A DNA stretch of 64,000 bases from Lewinella sp. W8 (GCF_004375085.3 NZ_SNAQ03000011.1:146553-210552), one strand, 5' to 3'; counted from the stretch's first letter, positions 51,271 through 60,420 are shown. The notes: generated from the letters alone by a model not told the origin. Program-made: numbers and translations.

Positions 51271-52788
51271 TGCGCCGAAGACTTTGCGAAGGTGAGCCAC
51301 TTCCGGACGCCGCCCCTGGGTCATTTTACTGACGACGAGGTAGGTGAGCAGCGACAGCAGGAAAGCCGGAATGATCTCGTGTACGTCCTGCAGCCCGGCG
51401 TAGTTAAAGCGGAAACCGAAGCGCCAGATGACGTTGGTGAACATCCCGACGACCATGCTGGCCAGGGCCCCAAGGTCCGTGCCCCAGCGGAGGTAAAGTC
51501 CGCCAAAAATGGCCGGAAAGAAGCTGGCCGCAAAGACCGCGCCGGCGAAGGCCGTCAGCTCCACGATGCCCGCGATGGGATAGAGCGTGAGCACAAAGAC
51601 CAGCCCGCAGTAACCTAGCATGGCCCACTTCGTGCGGGGAATGATGCGTTCCTCGGGCATGGGGCGCAGCACGTGCCAGATGTCCTTGACGAAGGCGGTG
51701 CCGATGATGATGATCACGGAGGCCAGGGAAGACATGCCCGCCGCGAAGAGCCCGGCGACGCAGATGCCACTCACGATCTTGTTGTCGAATTTGTCGAGCA
51801 TGAAGCCTACGACCTTGTCGGTGTCCTGAATGAGGTAGGCCGCTTCTTCCTGGGTCACCATGCCGTGCACCAGCGCCCCCAGTCCCATGACGCAGACCAG
51901 AGAAACGCCAAGGAACACCGGCGTCCAGATCATGGCGAAGCGCATACTCTTGGCGTTGTCAATGGAGTAGAAGCGGATCAGGTTTTTGGGCTCCGAAATT
52001 TGCTTCATCCCGATGGACAGACCAATGCCGAGGATGTAAAGAAAGGAGACCAGGCCGCCGAAGGTGACCAGTCCATTTCCCATCGGCTCCCCGCTGCGGG
52101 TGGGGTGCTCCACCTCGGCAATGCGGGTCATGAGTTCCTCCGTTCCGCCCGCGAAAATGAAGGGCAGCATCAGCATCAGAATGGCCACCCCGAACATGAT
52201 GATGCCCTGGATGGCGTCCGTCCATAAAACGCTGTACATGCCGCCCCAGATGGTATAGGCGCAGGTGATGAAGATGATGGCGAAGGCACCCCAGGCGTAG
52301 GGAACGTCCAGTACGGTTTCGAGTACGTTGGCGCAGCCCTTGGCGATACCAACCATGTACCAGGCCGTGGCGAAGAGAATGATGAAGGCACTCAGGATAC
52401 GGATGCCCTTCGCCAGGTCGCTCTGGTAGCGCAGATGGAAATAATCCGGGATGGTGTACGACTGCAGGCGGGCCGTCTGGGTGCGCATGCGGGGCCCCAG
52501 CAGCTGCCAGGAGATGATGCAGAAGATGGTCCAGATGAAGCCCATCCAGGCCCAGCTCAGGCCGAACTGAAACGACTTTCCGGCCTGACCAATGTAGGTG
52601 TTGGTGCTCGCCGAGGTGGAAAAGAAGGCCAGCGAAACCACCCAGCCGGGTATCTGCCGCTTGGCCACGTAATAATCCGCGACGCCGGCGGAGGCCCGCT
52701 GCTTGAAGTACCACCCTACGTAGAGGCAGCCCCCCACGTAGAGCAGGGTCAGGAAGAGGACGAAAAAGTTTTCTTGCAAGTATTCCAC
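51268..52788 (-). CDS. Sodium:solute symporter (SSS family)
   Basis: A 506-residue inner-membrane carrier with about 13 membrane helices. Family signatures include GWVVSLAFFSTSASTNTYIGQAGKSF and the core GGLVSFLYILGIGLSIGMKQ, with helix 2-type FVLFLTLLYVGGCLYVGWYF at the start. SSS members import sugars, amino acids, sialic acid or vitamins with sodium. The epimerase downstream suggests a sugar as substrate, but this is inference. A 40-residue membrane peptide and an acyl-CoA ligase are encoded directly upstream. Confidence 0.92.
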   Translation of the reverse strand: MEYLQENFFVLFLTLLYVGGCLYVGWYFKQRASAGVADYYVAKRQIPGWVVSLAFFSTSASTNTYIGQAGKSFQFGLSWAWMGFIWTIFCIISWQLLGPRMRTQTARLQSYTIPDYFHLRYQSDLAKGIRILSAFIILFATAWYMVGIAKGCANVLETVLDVPYAWGAFAIIFITCAYTIWGGMYSVLWTDAIQGIIMFGVAILMLMLPFIFAGGTEELMTRIAEVEHPTRSGEPMGNGLVTFGGLVSFLYILGIGLSIGMKQISEPKNLIRFYSIDNAKSMRFAMIWTPVFLGVSLVCVMGLGALVHGMVTQEEAAYLIQDTDKVVGFMLDKFDNKIVSGICVAGLFAAGMSSLASVIIIIGTAFVKDIWHVLRPMPEERIIPRTKWAMLGYCGLVFVLTLYPIAGIVELTAFAGAVFAASFFPAIFGGLYLRWGTDLGALASMVVGMFTNVIWRFGFRFNYAGLQDVHEIIPAFLLSLLTYLVVSKMTQGRRPEVAHLRKVFGA

Positions 52789-52799
52789 GGACGGACGGC

Positions 52800-52922
52800 T
52801 TAGTGGGTGGGACCTTCGTCGTCACGCGATTCTACTTCCACGTCACGGCGGATGACCAGGAAGGCATTAAGGGCAACGAGGACCAGGATACCCCAGTAAG
52901 GAAAGGCGGTGAGAAAATCCAT
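52800..52922 (-). CDS. Small membrane peptide, possible symporter accessory protein
   Basis: A 40-residue peptide, MDFLTAFPYWGILVLVALNA followed by FLVIRRDVEVESRDDEGPTH. One membrane helix is followed by a charged tail. Its ATG shares one base with the acyl-CoA ligase stop (TGATG), and its stop lies 11 bases before the symporter gene, so translational coupling is likely. Small single-helix proteins are often encoded next to SSS symporters and are thought to be accessory subunits; that role is inferred here. Confidence 0.7.
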   Translation of the reverse strand: MDFLTAFPYWGILVLVALNAFLVIRRDVEVESRDDEGPTH

Positions 52923-54406
52923 CAGAACAATTCTTTGAGCGGTTTCTTGGTCACCTTGCCGATGGTGTTGCGGGGCAGGGCGTCTACGGCCAGCCACCGG
53001 CGGGGAAGCCGGTAGGCGGGAATTTGCTCCCGGAGCCAGTCGGAAATGGCCGCAAAGTCCGGGTTGGGAGCGGTGGGTACGACGGCGGCCGCCACGATTT
53101 CTCCCCACTCTTCGTCGGGCAGCCCGACCACGGCGCAGCGGTCAACGGCGGGGTGGCGGAGGAGGACGGCCTCAATTTCCAGGGCGGAAATTTTGTAGCC
53201 GCCGGACTTGATGATGTCCACCGAATCCCGACCCAGAATGCGGAACATACCGTCGTTGCGCTCGGCCACGTCGCCGGTGCGGAACCAGCCGTCGGCGGTG
53301 AAGGCCTCCGCGGTGGCCGCGGGTTTTTGCCAGTATTCCCGGAAGACGCTCGGACCCCGAACCTGGATTTCCCCGGGGACGTGCTCCTCCAAGATGGGTT
53401 GTTCGTCGCCATCGACGAGGCGCAGCTCTACGCCGGGCAGGGGTTTGCCCACGTGACCGGCGCGGCGCTCCCCCCGGAAACTGTTGGAGAGCGCCATGCC
53501 GATTTCGGTCATCCCGTAGCGCTCCAGCAGGGTGTGACCGGTGAGGCTACGCCAGCGTTCCAGTATGGGGACGGGCAGGGCGGCGGAGCCGGAAATCATC
53601 AGGTTGAGCCGTTGGGCACCGGTGCTGAGGCGGTCCCGTTCTTCCGGCGATTGCTGCTCCCAGAAACTGATGAGCTTGAAGTAAATGGTGGGCACGGCCA
53701 TGAAGCGGGTGATGGCTCCGGTCGCCATTTTCTCCCAGACCGTCTTCGCGGAGAAGCGGGGAAGAAATTCCACCCGGGCACCGCTCCAGAGGGCGCAGCT
53801 GACGACGTTGATGATGCCGTGCACGTGGTGCAGGGGCAGGATGTTCAGAATGCGGTCGTCGGCGGACCACTCCCAGGCCTCCACCAGCGTCCGGATCTGT
53901 TGCTCGATGTTGGCGTGGGTGGTCACCACCCCCTTGGGCAGGTTGGTGGTGCCGCTGGTGTACAGAATTTGGGCGCGCAGCGCAGGTGCCGGAGACTCGG
54001 GAACGGCAAAGTTGGGGGCGGAGGAGAACGCTTCCAGGGGAAGGAAACGGACGTCCAGTTCCCGGGCGGTATCCCGGAGCAATTCTTCGTAATCGGGGTG
54101 GACGATCAGGGCGTTGGCCTGACTGTCTTCCAGTACGTAGCGGAGGGAGGGCAACGGATGGTCCACGCAAAGGGGGACGGCAATGCCACCGGCCTGCCAG
54201 ATACCCCACTGGCAACTCACGTACTCGAAGGACGGGGGCACAATGAAGGCAATCCGTGCTTCCCGAAGGCTCCCCTTTCCGGCAAGTAGCTTGCGGGAGA
54301 CGCCGTTGGCGGCGGCCATTAATTCCCCGTAGGTATAAACGGTTCCTTCCGATACGATGGCTTCCCGGTCCGCGAAGCCCCGGGCGTTGTCCATTAATGT
54401 TGGCAT
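52922..54406 (-). CDS. Acyl-CoA synthetase (AMP-dependent ligase)
   Basis: A 494-residue ANL-superfamily enzyme that activates a carboxylic acid with ATP and joins it to CoA. Motifs: P-loop-like QILYTSGTTNLPKGVVTTHANI (about 145-165), LPLHHVHGIINV, YGMTEIGMALSNSF, GWFRTGDVAERNDGMFRILGRDSVDIIKSGGYKISALEIEAVLL and C-terminal NTIGKVTKKPLK with the catalytic lysine. The chain fits malonyl-CoA or medium-chain ligases; the acid cannot be fixed. It precedes the symporter genes with a one-base overlap. A GCACCTGCG repeat lies in the codons for APALRAQ. Confidence 0.9.
   Translation of the reverse strand: MPTLMDNARGFADREAIVSEGTVYTYGELMAAANGVSRKLLAGKGSLREARIAFIVPPSFEYVSCQWGIWQAGGIAVPLCVDHPLPSLRYVLEDSQANALIVHPDYEELLRDTARELDVRFLPLEAFSSAPNFAVPESPAPALRAQILYTSGTTNLPKGVVTTHANIEQQIRTLVEAWEWSADDRILNILPLHHVHGIINVVSCALWSGARVEFLPRFSAKTVWEKMATGAITRFMAVPTIYFKLISFWEQQSPEERDRLSTGAQRLNLMISGSAALPVPILERWRSLTGHTLLERYGMTEIGMALSNSFRGERRAGHVGKPLPGVELRLVDGDEQPILEEHVPGEIQVRGPSVFREYWQKPAATAEAFTADGWFRTGDVAERNDGMFRILGRDSVDIIKSGGYKISALEIEAVLLRHPAVDRCAVVGLPDEEWGEIVAAAVVPTAPNPDFAAISDWLREQIPAYRLPRRWLAVDALPRNTIGKVTKKPLKELF
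53967..53991 (-). repeat. GCACCTGCG dispersed repeat, copy 13 (inside a gene)
   Basis: On the minus strand it reads CGGCACCTGCGCTGCG, then CGCCCAAATT. It is in frame within the acyl-CoA ligase gene and codes for APALRAQI, close to the APALSAQ coded by copy 3. Confidence 0.65.
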
Positions 54407-54513
54407 GGGGCTAAAGGTAGGAAATTGGGGTTTGGTGGGGAGGTTAGGGTTGTGCCGGAGATCAATGATCGCAAGGCCCTGATCCGACGCAGCGCATCGG
54501 ATTGCAGACCTCG

Positions 54514-55017
54514 CTATTGGAGGAAGTCCCCTCCGGGGCCTTTAGGAATCCGATCAACCTGACAGTTATAGCAGCCGGGGCGGGCGTTGTGTACCTGAAT
54601 GTATTTGGCTGCGGGATCCCTGAAGATGGTCTGGATGGCGTCTTCCAGGTGTTCTCCCACAACGGTCGTGGCGTCGATCATCATTCCGTGATCATCGTAA
54701 ACCCGCAGCGAGAGGTAGCGGTGTAGGAGCATGGCGGGGATTTCGTTCTTCTCTAGTTGGGCAGCTTCCTGGTTCAGCCGAACAAAAACGGGCCCCGAGG
54801 CCCGGTAAGGTGATTGGATGGCGTGATGCTCATAATTAAAGGCGAGCACCTCTTCCCCGATTGGGGCGTCCTCTAAACTTAGCCGACAGGGATAGCCGGG
54901 GTACTCATCTACGGTCATCCGGGTGATGCCCCGGGAGGTGAGCTCTTCGTTGGACAGCGAAAAAAGGTGTTGGATTTCGGCTTTTTGAATGCCAGAAATG
55001 ATGAAGTCGGTTGCCAT
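54514..55017 (-). CDS. DUF1203 protein
   Basis: A 167-residue cytoplasmic protein. The family pattern is seen in FSLSNEELTSRGITRMTVDEYPGYPCRLSLEDAPIGEEVLAFNYEHH, with SPYRASGPVFVR, LRVYDDHGMMIDATTVVGEHLEDAI and the final VHNARPGCYNCQVDR with two cysteines. DUF1203 is widespread but of unknown function. It stands between the acyl-CoA ligase gene (107 bases downstream) and the TfoX-like gene, with no sign of an operon. Confidence 0.85.
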   Translation of the reverse strand: MATDFIISGIQKAEIQHLFSLSNEELTSRGITRMTVDEYPGYPCRLSLEDAPIGEEVLAFNYEHHAIQSPYRASGPVFVRLNQEAAQLEKNEIPAMLLHRYLSLRVYDDHGMMIDATTVVGEHLEDAIQTIFRDPAAKYIQVHNARPGCYNCQVDRIPKGPGGDFLQ

Positions 55018-55089
55018 TATTTTGGGGTTGAAGTTTTTTGATTACCCAAAATTCGAGCCTTAGGCAGGCGAGCGCAATCCGATTCTTGC

Positions 55090-55440
55090 TCACTTTGGCG
55101 GAAGCTCGGCCACAAAATCAAGCGCAGACTGCACCCAAAAGGTGAGGTCTTCCTCTCGATCGGTGCCTTCGGGGTAGACGAAAACAAAGTCCTTCATTTT
55201 CCTGCCGGTGAAGGCCATCTCCCGTTGTCCGGGTCGGGAGCGGGTGGCTTCCTCGGCGGCCCGCCCGATGCGGGCCATCAGGCGGTGCTCTCCGGTTTCC
55301 TTGTCGGTGGCTACGCCCACGCACATGTTACCCCGGACCATGAAGACAAGTCCGCCCATCATTTTGCGGGTGTCGTAGGTGGCGCCGAGTCCGGTCAGGG
55401 TATTGGCGACGCGGTCGGCGAAAAGTTCATCGTAGGCCAT
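55090..55440 (-). CDS. TfoX/Sxy N-terminal domain protein
   Basis: A 116-residue protein that matches the N-terminal domain of TfoX/Sxy: VANTLTGLGATYDTRKMMGGLVFMVRGNMCVGV, then LMARIGRAAEEATRSRPGQREMAFTGRKMKDFVFVYPEG. In Haemophilus and Vibrio, TfoX controls competence; lone N-terminal-domain proteins of this size are common in Bacteroidota and their role is not established. The C-terminal TfoX domain is absent. Confidence 0.87.
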   Translation of the reverse strand: MAYDELFADRVANTLTGLGATYDTRKMMGGLVFMVRGNMCVGVATDKETGEHRLMARIGRAAEEATRSRPGQREMAFTGRKMKDFVFVYPEGTDREEDLTFWVQSALDFVAELPPK

Positions 55441-55544
55441 GGCGGTGGTTTTGGTTGGGATGGGGGAGTTGATACTGTGATAATACCAATAAGATACGCG
55501 GATGAGGCTGAGTCGTCAATAGGAAATCCAGATCTTTCACCTGG

Positions 55545-56297
55545 TTACCGGCAAACAAAGATCTGCTTATCAAACTCGCCACTAAACGCCTTTTCCTCGA
55601 AGCTCCCGAATTTGTGGAGGATGTCAAACCCACTCCACTTGAGGTAGGTATTTAATTCTTGGGGATAGAACATCCTCATGTCGAGTTCTTGGGTAGAATC
55701 AAACTCACCATTAATATAGAAGTGCCACTTAATCCGGTTTATCTGGGTGTCTTTTTCGTAGCGCATAGTTTGTTTGATCACGATTGCCCGACCATCTTCC
55801 GTAGTATAGTTTGCCGCCTCTTTTTCTTCTTTACTGCTGGCTACGATGTATTCCAGACTGGGATTGAAGCAGTCAAACAAAAAAAGGCCACCTTCCTTCA
55901 GGTGGTCTTTCACGTTTTTGAGCATATTGAAGAGATCTTCATTCTCATACATGTGGTGAATGGAATTGAAGGGAATGAAGATAAAGTCGTACTGCTCCTT
56001 GAGGTCGAGCGCCCGGATGTCTGCTTGAATAAATTTGATCTTTGCACCTGCGCTTGCCGCCTTAATCTTTGCTTTCTTTAGCATGGAAGGCATGTGGTCT
56101 ACTCCGGTAACGGAATATCCCGCTTGAGCGATGGGAATGGTAATGCGACCGGTGCCACAACAAAGCTCCAAAATTCGGGCGTCCTTATTTTTCGGGAGCC
56201 AACGCCGGTAGAAGGCGATGTCATCTACCTGCGTATTCATGCCGTCATAAATATTGCCGTCATAAATGAGGTTGCCCACCAGATTTTTCTTCTTCAT
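55545..56297 (-). CDS. Class I SAM-dependent methyltransferase
   Basis: A 250-residue enzyme with SAM motif I ARILELCCGTGRITIPIAQAGYSVTGVDHMPSML (about 38-70), motif II region KIKFIQADIRALDLKEQYDFIFIPFNSIHHM, and a C-terminal beta region typical of Methyltransf_25 proteins. The substrate is unknown. The gene starts four bases before the LysE stop codon and appears co-transcribed with it. A GCACCTGCG repeat lies inside (codons for AASAGAK). Confidence 0.9.
   Translation of the reverse strand: MKKKNLVGNLIYDGNIYDGMNTQVDDIAFYRRWLPKNKDARILELCCGTGRITIPIAQAGYSVTGVDHMPSMLKKAKIKAASAGAKIKFIQADIRALDLKEQYDFIFIPFNSIHHMYENEDLFNMLKNVKDHLKEGGLFLFDCFNPSLEYIVASSKEEKEAANYTTEDGRAIVIKQTMRYEKDTQINRIKWHFYINGEFDSTQELDMRMFYPQELNTYLKWSGFDILHKFGSFEEKAFSGEFDKQIFVCR
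56042..56065 (+). repeat. GCACCTGCG dispersed repeat, copy 14 (inside a gene)
   Basis: The sequence TTGCACCTGCGCTTGCCGCC then TTAA lies antisense within the methyltransferase gene. It closely matches copy 7 at 34241. Confidence 0.6.
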
Positions 56298-56300
56298 TTT

Positions 56301-56930
56301 CTATGTATTTGCTCGCTTAACCATTGAAAGTAGCAGACCACTTAGTATTAGGAGGACTCCAACTATTTTATTCTGTAAGTGGACTTTCTCCTGGTTTTCC
56401 AGATAGGACTTTAATTGTTCCGCGAAGGTGGCGTAGGTAAATAATGAAAGCCCGTCGATGGTCAGAAAAGTAATGGCTAGAATGACGATTTGCGGGATGA
56501 CGGGTTGCGCACTATTTAGAAACAGCGGGAAGAGTGCGGCAAAAAAGACAATTGCTTTTGGGTTGGCGGCGGACATTAAGAAGCCTTCCAGGAACAATTT
56601 CGAAAAGCTTCCTTTTTCTTCTGCTCCGGTCTCAAGCTGTATTTGTGGCTTTGAGATTATTTTCGAGATTCCCATATAAATCAAATAGGCTACCCCCAGC
56701 CACTTGATGGCCTGAAATAAGGTTCCCGAAGAAACGACGATGGTCGCTAGCCCAATTGAGGCCAGGATGATTTGGCAGAGATTGGCCGTTAAATCTCCGG
56801 CAACAGTTCCCAGGACTTTTTCCCTTCCGAATTTCATACTGTTAGCGGTGGCCAGGAGTACGCTGGGGCCAGGGGTGATGGCCAGAAGAAAAACGGTACC
56901 CACGTAGGAAAGCCAGGTGGTGAAATCCAT
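56301..56930 (-). CDS. LysE/RhtB family amino-acid exporter
   Basis: A 209-residue inner-membrane protein with about six helices. The N-terminal TPGPSVLLATANSMKFGREKVLGTVAGDLTAN is the family signature, followed by ASIGLATIVVSSGTLFQAIKWLGVAYLIYMG and the late SAANPKAIVFFAALFPLFL. Members export basic or neutral amino acids or homoserine lactones. The methyltransferase gene follows three bases on. A possible start at 56930 is an ATG with no clear ribosome-binding site. Confidence 0.9.
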   Translation of the reverse strand: MDFTTWLSYVGTVFLLAITPGPSVLLATANSMKFGREKVLGTVAGDLTANLCQIILASIGLATIVVSSGTLFQAIKWLGVAYLIYMGISKIISKPQIQLETGAEEKGSFSKLFLEGFLMSAANPKAIVFFAALFPLFLNSAQPVIPQIVILAITFLTIDGLSLFTYATFAEQLKSYLENQEKVHLQNKIVGVLLILSGLLLSMVKRANT

Positions 56931-56960
56931 AGTATTTGATTCTAATTTACGCCCCCCAGG

Positions 56961-57812
56961 CTAGTTCTTCTCCAACCAGTCAACGGCCAGAGCCCACAGA
57001 GCACTTCTCCGTTTGCTGAAGAATTTCATGTGCCCGATGTATTTAAATCCGTAGGCTTGCGGGGACAGCGTAATTATTTCGGCGTTCATTTTCGAGAACA
57101 CCCGGACCATATCTTTGACGTTGTCGTAGTTGGCGATGTCATCGTCCGTGGCGTGTACCCACAGCGAAGGAAATTCCAGTTGGTCGTAAAGGTGGTCCTT
57201 GATTTTTGTGTCCAAATCGACCTTTACGTACCCCTTCCCGTTGCACCACCTTGACCACTCGCGGCTTACGTTTTTGGGTAGGGGCTCGCCCATGCCCACC
57301 CACTGCGATTTCGTGTGCCCGAACAGAAGGTTACTCACCGGGATGAAGAAATTCAGGTAGAAGGCCGACTTGATCTTGAAGGGGTACTCAGCGTTATGGA
57401 TGCTCCCGGAAGAGCTGGCAAAGTTGAACATGGAGGTCAGGGCCGTGGCGTTTTTCATGAGGCCGACCAGCTGTCCGCCCGCACTGTGTCCGACCAAATG
57501 GTAATCCTGCCCGGGGTATCTGGCCATCAGATCGTCCAGCACCGCCGTCATGTCCAGGGTGCCCCAGTTGATCAGGGAAGGATCGCCGGCGTTGATGGCC
57601 CCCTGAAGGGATTGCCCGATACCCCGATTGTCGAAGGTCACGACGGCGAATCCTTTTCCCACCAGATGTTTGGCGAAGGCCCGGTAAAACTGCCGCTTAA
57701 TGCCCGTGGCGGGGGCGATCATGACGGCCGCTTTCGCCTGCGACGGCTCGAATAGTGTACCCGAGAGTTTTACTCCGTCGCTACATTGAATTTTTATTTC
57801 CGTCTCCTGCAT
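56961..57812 (-). CDS. Alpha/beta hydrolase
   Basis: A 283-residue serine hydrolase of the alpha/beta fold without a signal peptide. The nucleophile elbow is VGHSAGGQLVG (Ser110), and the early VTFDNRGIGQSLQG with an oxyanion-type MIAPATGIKRQFYR loop is typical of this group. A candidate acid is in the ATDDDIANYDN loop and the His in KYIGHMKFF. Its substrate is unknown. It lies 30 bases before the LysE gene on the same strand. Confidence 0.88.
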   Translation of the reverse strand: MQETEIKIQCSDGVKLSGTLFEPSQAKAAVMIAPATGIKRQFYRAFAKHLVGKGFAVVTFDNRGIGQSLQGAINAGDPSLINWGTLDMTAVLDDLMARYPGQDYHLVGHSAGGQLVGLMKNATALTSMFNFASSSGSIHNAEYPFKIKSAFYLNFFIPVSNLLFGHTKSQWVGMGEPLPKNVSREWSRWCNGKGYVKVDLDTKIKDHLYDQLEFPSLWVHATDDDIANYDNVKDMVRVFSKMNAEIITLSPQAYGFKYIGHMKFFSKRRSALWALAVDWLEKN

Positions 57813-57881
57813 GTTTTACTATATATGGTTCAATATTGGTAATAATCGCCAGAAAAGGTCATTCCTATTCCTTTTTCAAAA

Positions 57882-58889
57882 CTACCAATTCAAAGGAAAG
57901 TCGGCTTCTGCGTATCCGATAACCCACGGCCAGTATTCCGGGGTTTGCACGCCATGAAACCAAAGTTTCAGTTTCCCATCTTCAATTATTCCGTCCGGTG
58001 CCGTCACTTCTCCAGCCCAGGAATCATTGGGGTTGATTATTGCCTGCGGATAAATGTCGTACGGCCCCGAGAAATTAGTTGACCGGGCCAACCCGATGGA
58101 TCTATCCGTTGAGAAGGGGATGTACCATTGATTACTTTCCGGTGAATAAACCAGAGACGATTCATTAATGTCCTGGCTAAAAACGATATCAGATGATTCA
58201 ATCAAAGGATCGGGAAGCTTCGTCCAGTTAACCCCATCCGTTGAAGTAGCACCAAGGATTTTAAAGCCCGCATTAGGCCCCGTCCAGTCCATAGCAACGT
58301 TCCATCCGGTATAGGTCATGAAAAATAACCCGTCAACGTATTGCACCGCTGGACTAGTCATCGCGTGACGATCATTTGAATTATCGTCCCTCAGGTCTCG
58401 AGCGAGTATCGGGCTGGTTATACTGGTCGGATGTCTTGTAAAATCAATGCCATTAATAGAAGTCGCCAAGCCAATTTCATAATTTTCTACGTGCTCGTTG
58501 TCGCTTTCGTTTTCTCGATATCCGGTGTAGTACATGTAGTACAAACCATTCACCTTAATTACGTCGACGGTCTCCAGGGTTTGGTCCCAGTGGTCGGATT
58601 GCCCGCTGAGGGCACCATAATCGTTTTCCGTATCACGATCGGGGGTTGTCCAGGTCGTTCCATCGTCCAGGGAATAGACTACCCCAATCTCATAATCAGC
58701 GGCCGAAAAATACAGAAACAGCGTGTCGGAACTTCTTACTATTCCAGGGTCCGCCGCGAGATTCAAGGGGCTTTGATACACTGGATTGGCGTCCGTTGTG
58801 AAGAGCTCTGGTTCAGGAATGACGGGATCATCTTCCTGACAGGAAACAAAGAAGATCAACGGGAGTAATAATAACTGCTTTTTGATCAT
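57882..58889 (-). CDS. Lipoprotein with a five-bladed beta-propeller, GH43-like
   Basis: A 335-residue lipoprotein with lipobox FFVSC (Cys17). The rest repeats blade-like segments (DTLFLYFSAADYEIGVVYSLDDGTTW, KVNGLYYMYYTGYRENE, YEIGLATSINGIDFTRHP, VDGLFFMTYTGW, SNQWYIPFSTDRSIGLARSTNFSGPY), as in GH43/GH32/GH117-like propellers and arabinanase folds. No catalytic Asp/Glu set can be assigned safely. Carbohydrate binding or hydrolysis outside the cell is inferred. The gene is alone on its strand. Confidence 0.8.
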   Translation of the reverse strand: MIKKQLLLLPLIFFVSCQEDDPVIPEPELFTTDANPVYQSPLNLAADPGIVRSSDTLFLYFSAADYEIGVVYSLDDGTTWTTPDRDTENDYGALSGQSDHWDQTLETVDVIKVNGLYYMYYTGYRENESDNEHVENYEIGLATSINGIDFTRHPTSITSPILARDLRDDNSNDRHAMTSPAVQYVDGLFFMTYTGWNVAMDWTGPNAGFKILGATSTDGVNWTKLPDPLIESSDIVFSQDINESSLVYSPESNQWYIPFSTDRSIGLARSTNFSGPYDIYPQAIINPNDSWAGEVTAPDGIIEDGKLKLWFHGVQTPEYWPWVIGYAEADFPLNW

Positions 58890-59053
58890 GGCTTTACTTT
58901 ATCACATTGAACGCTGATTGCTGGTTCGTTTCAACGATCTATTCTACCCCTACATCCGACTCAAGGCGCAGAGAAACAGAGGCGACCAAGCTACGGGAGA
59001 ATTTCAGCTTGTGATGGCCTCAGGCCAATGGTCGCTATCCCTAAGGAAGTTCC

Positions 59054-59070
59054 CGGACGGTAGCCGTCCG
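59054..59070. other. Small inverted repeat upstream of the hypothetical lipoprotein gene
   Basis: The arms CGGACGG and CCGTCCG pair around TAG. The role is unknown; it may act on the next gene, which starts 55 bases on. Confidence 0.4.
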
Positions 59071-59125
59071 AAAACAAATATATTTGCTGAGCCACCATGG
59101 CTGTGGAGATAAAACGGACAATGAT

Positions 59126-59578
59126 ATGGTGTCAGTAAGTAGAATGCTGGTTTTTGTGGGACTAATGTCCTACGTGCTGTTCCAGCTTTCGTGCGCCGCC
59201 GTTCCTAAACACCACCCCAACTCCCTGCCTACCTTTCTACTTGGCGAATTTGAAGACGACTACGGCATTAGCTATCAAATCGACCAAAAGGAAATTCGTC
59301 TGTTGCCTAACGATAGGTTCCACCTCCTCAACGTAAATGTTGCCGAAGGATATTTAATCCTGCAAAATGATTCGCTGAATACCTTCGCCCCCGCTTTATT
59401 TACGAGGATTGACTACCAAAAGCTTGACGGTATGGCCCCCTACGAGTGGGCCTTATGCTTCAGTAGCTACGATGAAATTAGCGTTGAAAACGCCATTGAT
59501 AGTGTCAATACGGATAAGTCCAATCTCATGACCGGCTGTAATGGATTTCCGTTTTCCAGAATGAAAAGGGCCGAATAA
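59126..59578 (+). CDS. Hypothetical lipoprotein
   Basis: A 150-residue protein if started at the ATG at 59126 (another ATG at 59144 is possible). The N-terminus is hydrophobic with a lipobox-like QLSC, so it is probably a lipoprotein. The remainder contains LPTFLLGEFEDDYGISYQIDQKEIRLLPNDRFHLLNVNVAEGYLILQND and matches no family I recognise. Neighbours give no hint. The codon pattern and length support a real gene. Confidence 0.6.
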   Translation: MVSVSRMLVFVGLMSYVLFQLSCAAVPKHHPNSLPTFLLGEFEDDYGISYQIDQKEIRLLPNDRFHLLNVNVAEGYLILQNDSLNTFAPALFTRIDYQKLDGMAPYEWALCFSSYDEISVENAIDSVNTDKSNLMTGCNGFPFSRMKRAE

Positions 59579-59718
59579 CCTGAAGAGTGATTGCTGACAA
59601 TCACCATCCGTAGAAGACTCTAGTTGTTCCTAAAGGTGATGGAATAAACGGAGGACCGTGACTTTCGTATAAGGTAGGGGGGAGTTATGGACTACCAAAA
59701 TCAAGCGGGGTGTTTGAG

Positions 59719-60243
59719 TTACTTCTTTAGAATGGTCAGATACGCCTTCCACGGCCCGACTTCCGTTTTATATTGCTTTGCCATTACTCTAGTCATTTGA
59801 GCAATATGCCCCAGATCATGTACTACCCAGGTAGACAATAATTCCTTCAGGTTGGCTTCTCCTAGCTCAGGGTGCATCCCCGTTTTCTGAAGCGTTGAAT
59901 CATTGACTCCCAGCGATCGTAATGCTTTAATGTTCGCTTTCCGCAGGGACTTGAATTCCGCTAATAATTCGGTGATAGGCTTTGCCTGGTCTTCTCGCTC
60001 CTGGGCAAATCTATCGAAGGGCGCAAAGGTCTTATCCGTCGCGTCCGATAAAATGATCCTGGCCCTCGGAATCCAGTCCGTTTTCTCTCCGTGAATAAAG
60101 TGTCCGACGATATCGTAGGGACTCCAGGTGTTTGCTCCTTCATTTGACCTCACCCATTCTTCTGAAATTCCGTTCAGTAAAGTTTCCAGCACTAAGGGAG
60201 TCCGGCTTAGAATTTCGATGGCTTTATCAATTTCGTACGTCAT
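59719..60243 (-). CDS. DinB-family protein
   Basis: A 174-residue four-helix protein. The DinB metal site is seen as DIVGHFIHGEKTDW (first His) and TWVVHDLGHIAQMTRVMAKQYK (later His pair). Members of this superfamily include thiol transferases such as bacillithiol S-transferase, as well as DNA damage-inducible proteins of unknown activity. A role in thiol chemistry or damage response is only suggested. The gene is alone on its strand. Confidence 0.88.
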   Translation of the reverse strand: MTYEIDKAIEILSRTPLVLETLLNGISEEWVRSNEGANTWSPYDIVGHFIHGEKTDWIPRARIILSDATDKTFAPFDRFAQEREDQAKPITELLAEFKSLRKANIKALRSLGVNDSTLQKTGMHPELGEANLKELLSTWVVHDLGHIAQMTRVMAKQYKTEVGPWKAYLTILKK

Positions 60244-60420
60244 CTATTTGGGGCTTTTTGATTCTTTTGACCTAAGGTACGATGCACCCGTAACGGTGAA
60301 GACCAGGCGTCCGAAATTTGGTCGCTCACCAAGAAGCCACCGGGGACTATTCCATGGTCTCGAAGGGTATCTTATGGGCTACCTTCTGACTGGGAGCATT
60401 GTCTACTGAAGGGAGGTAAA

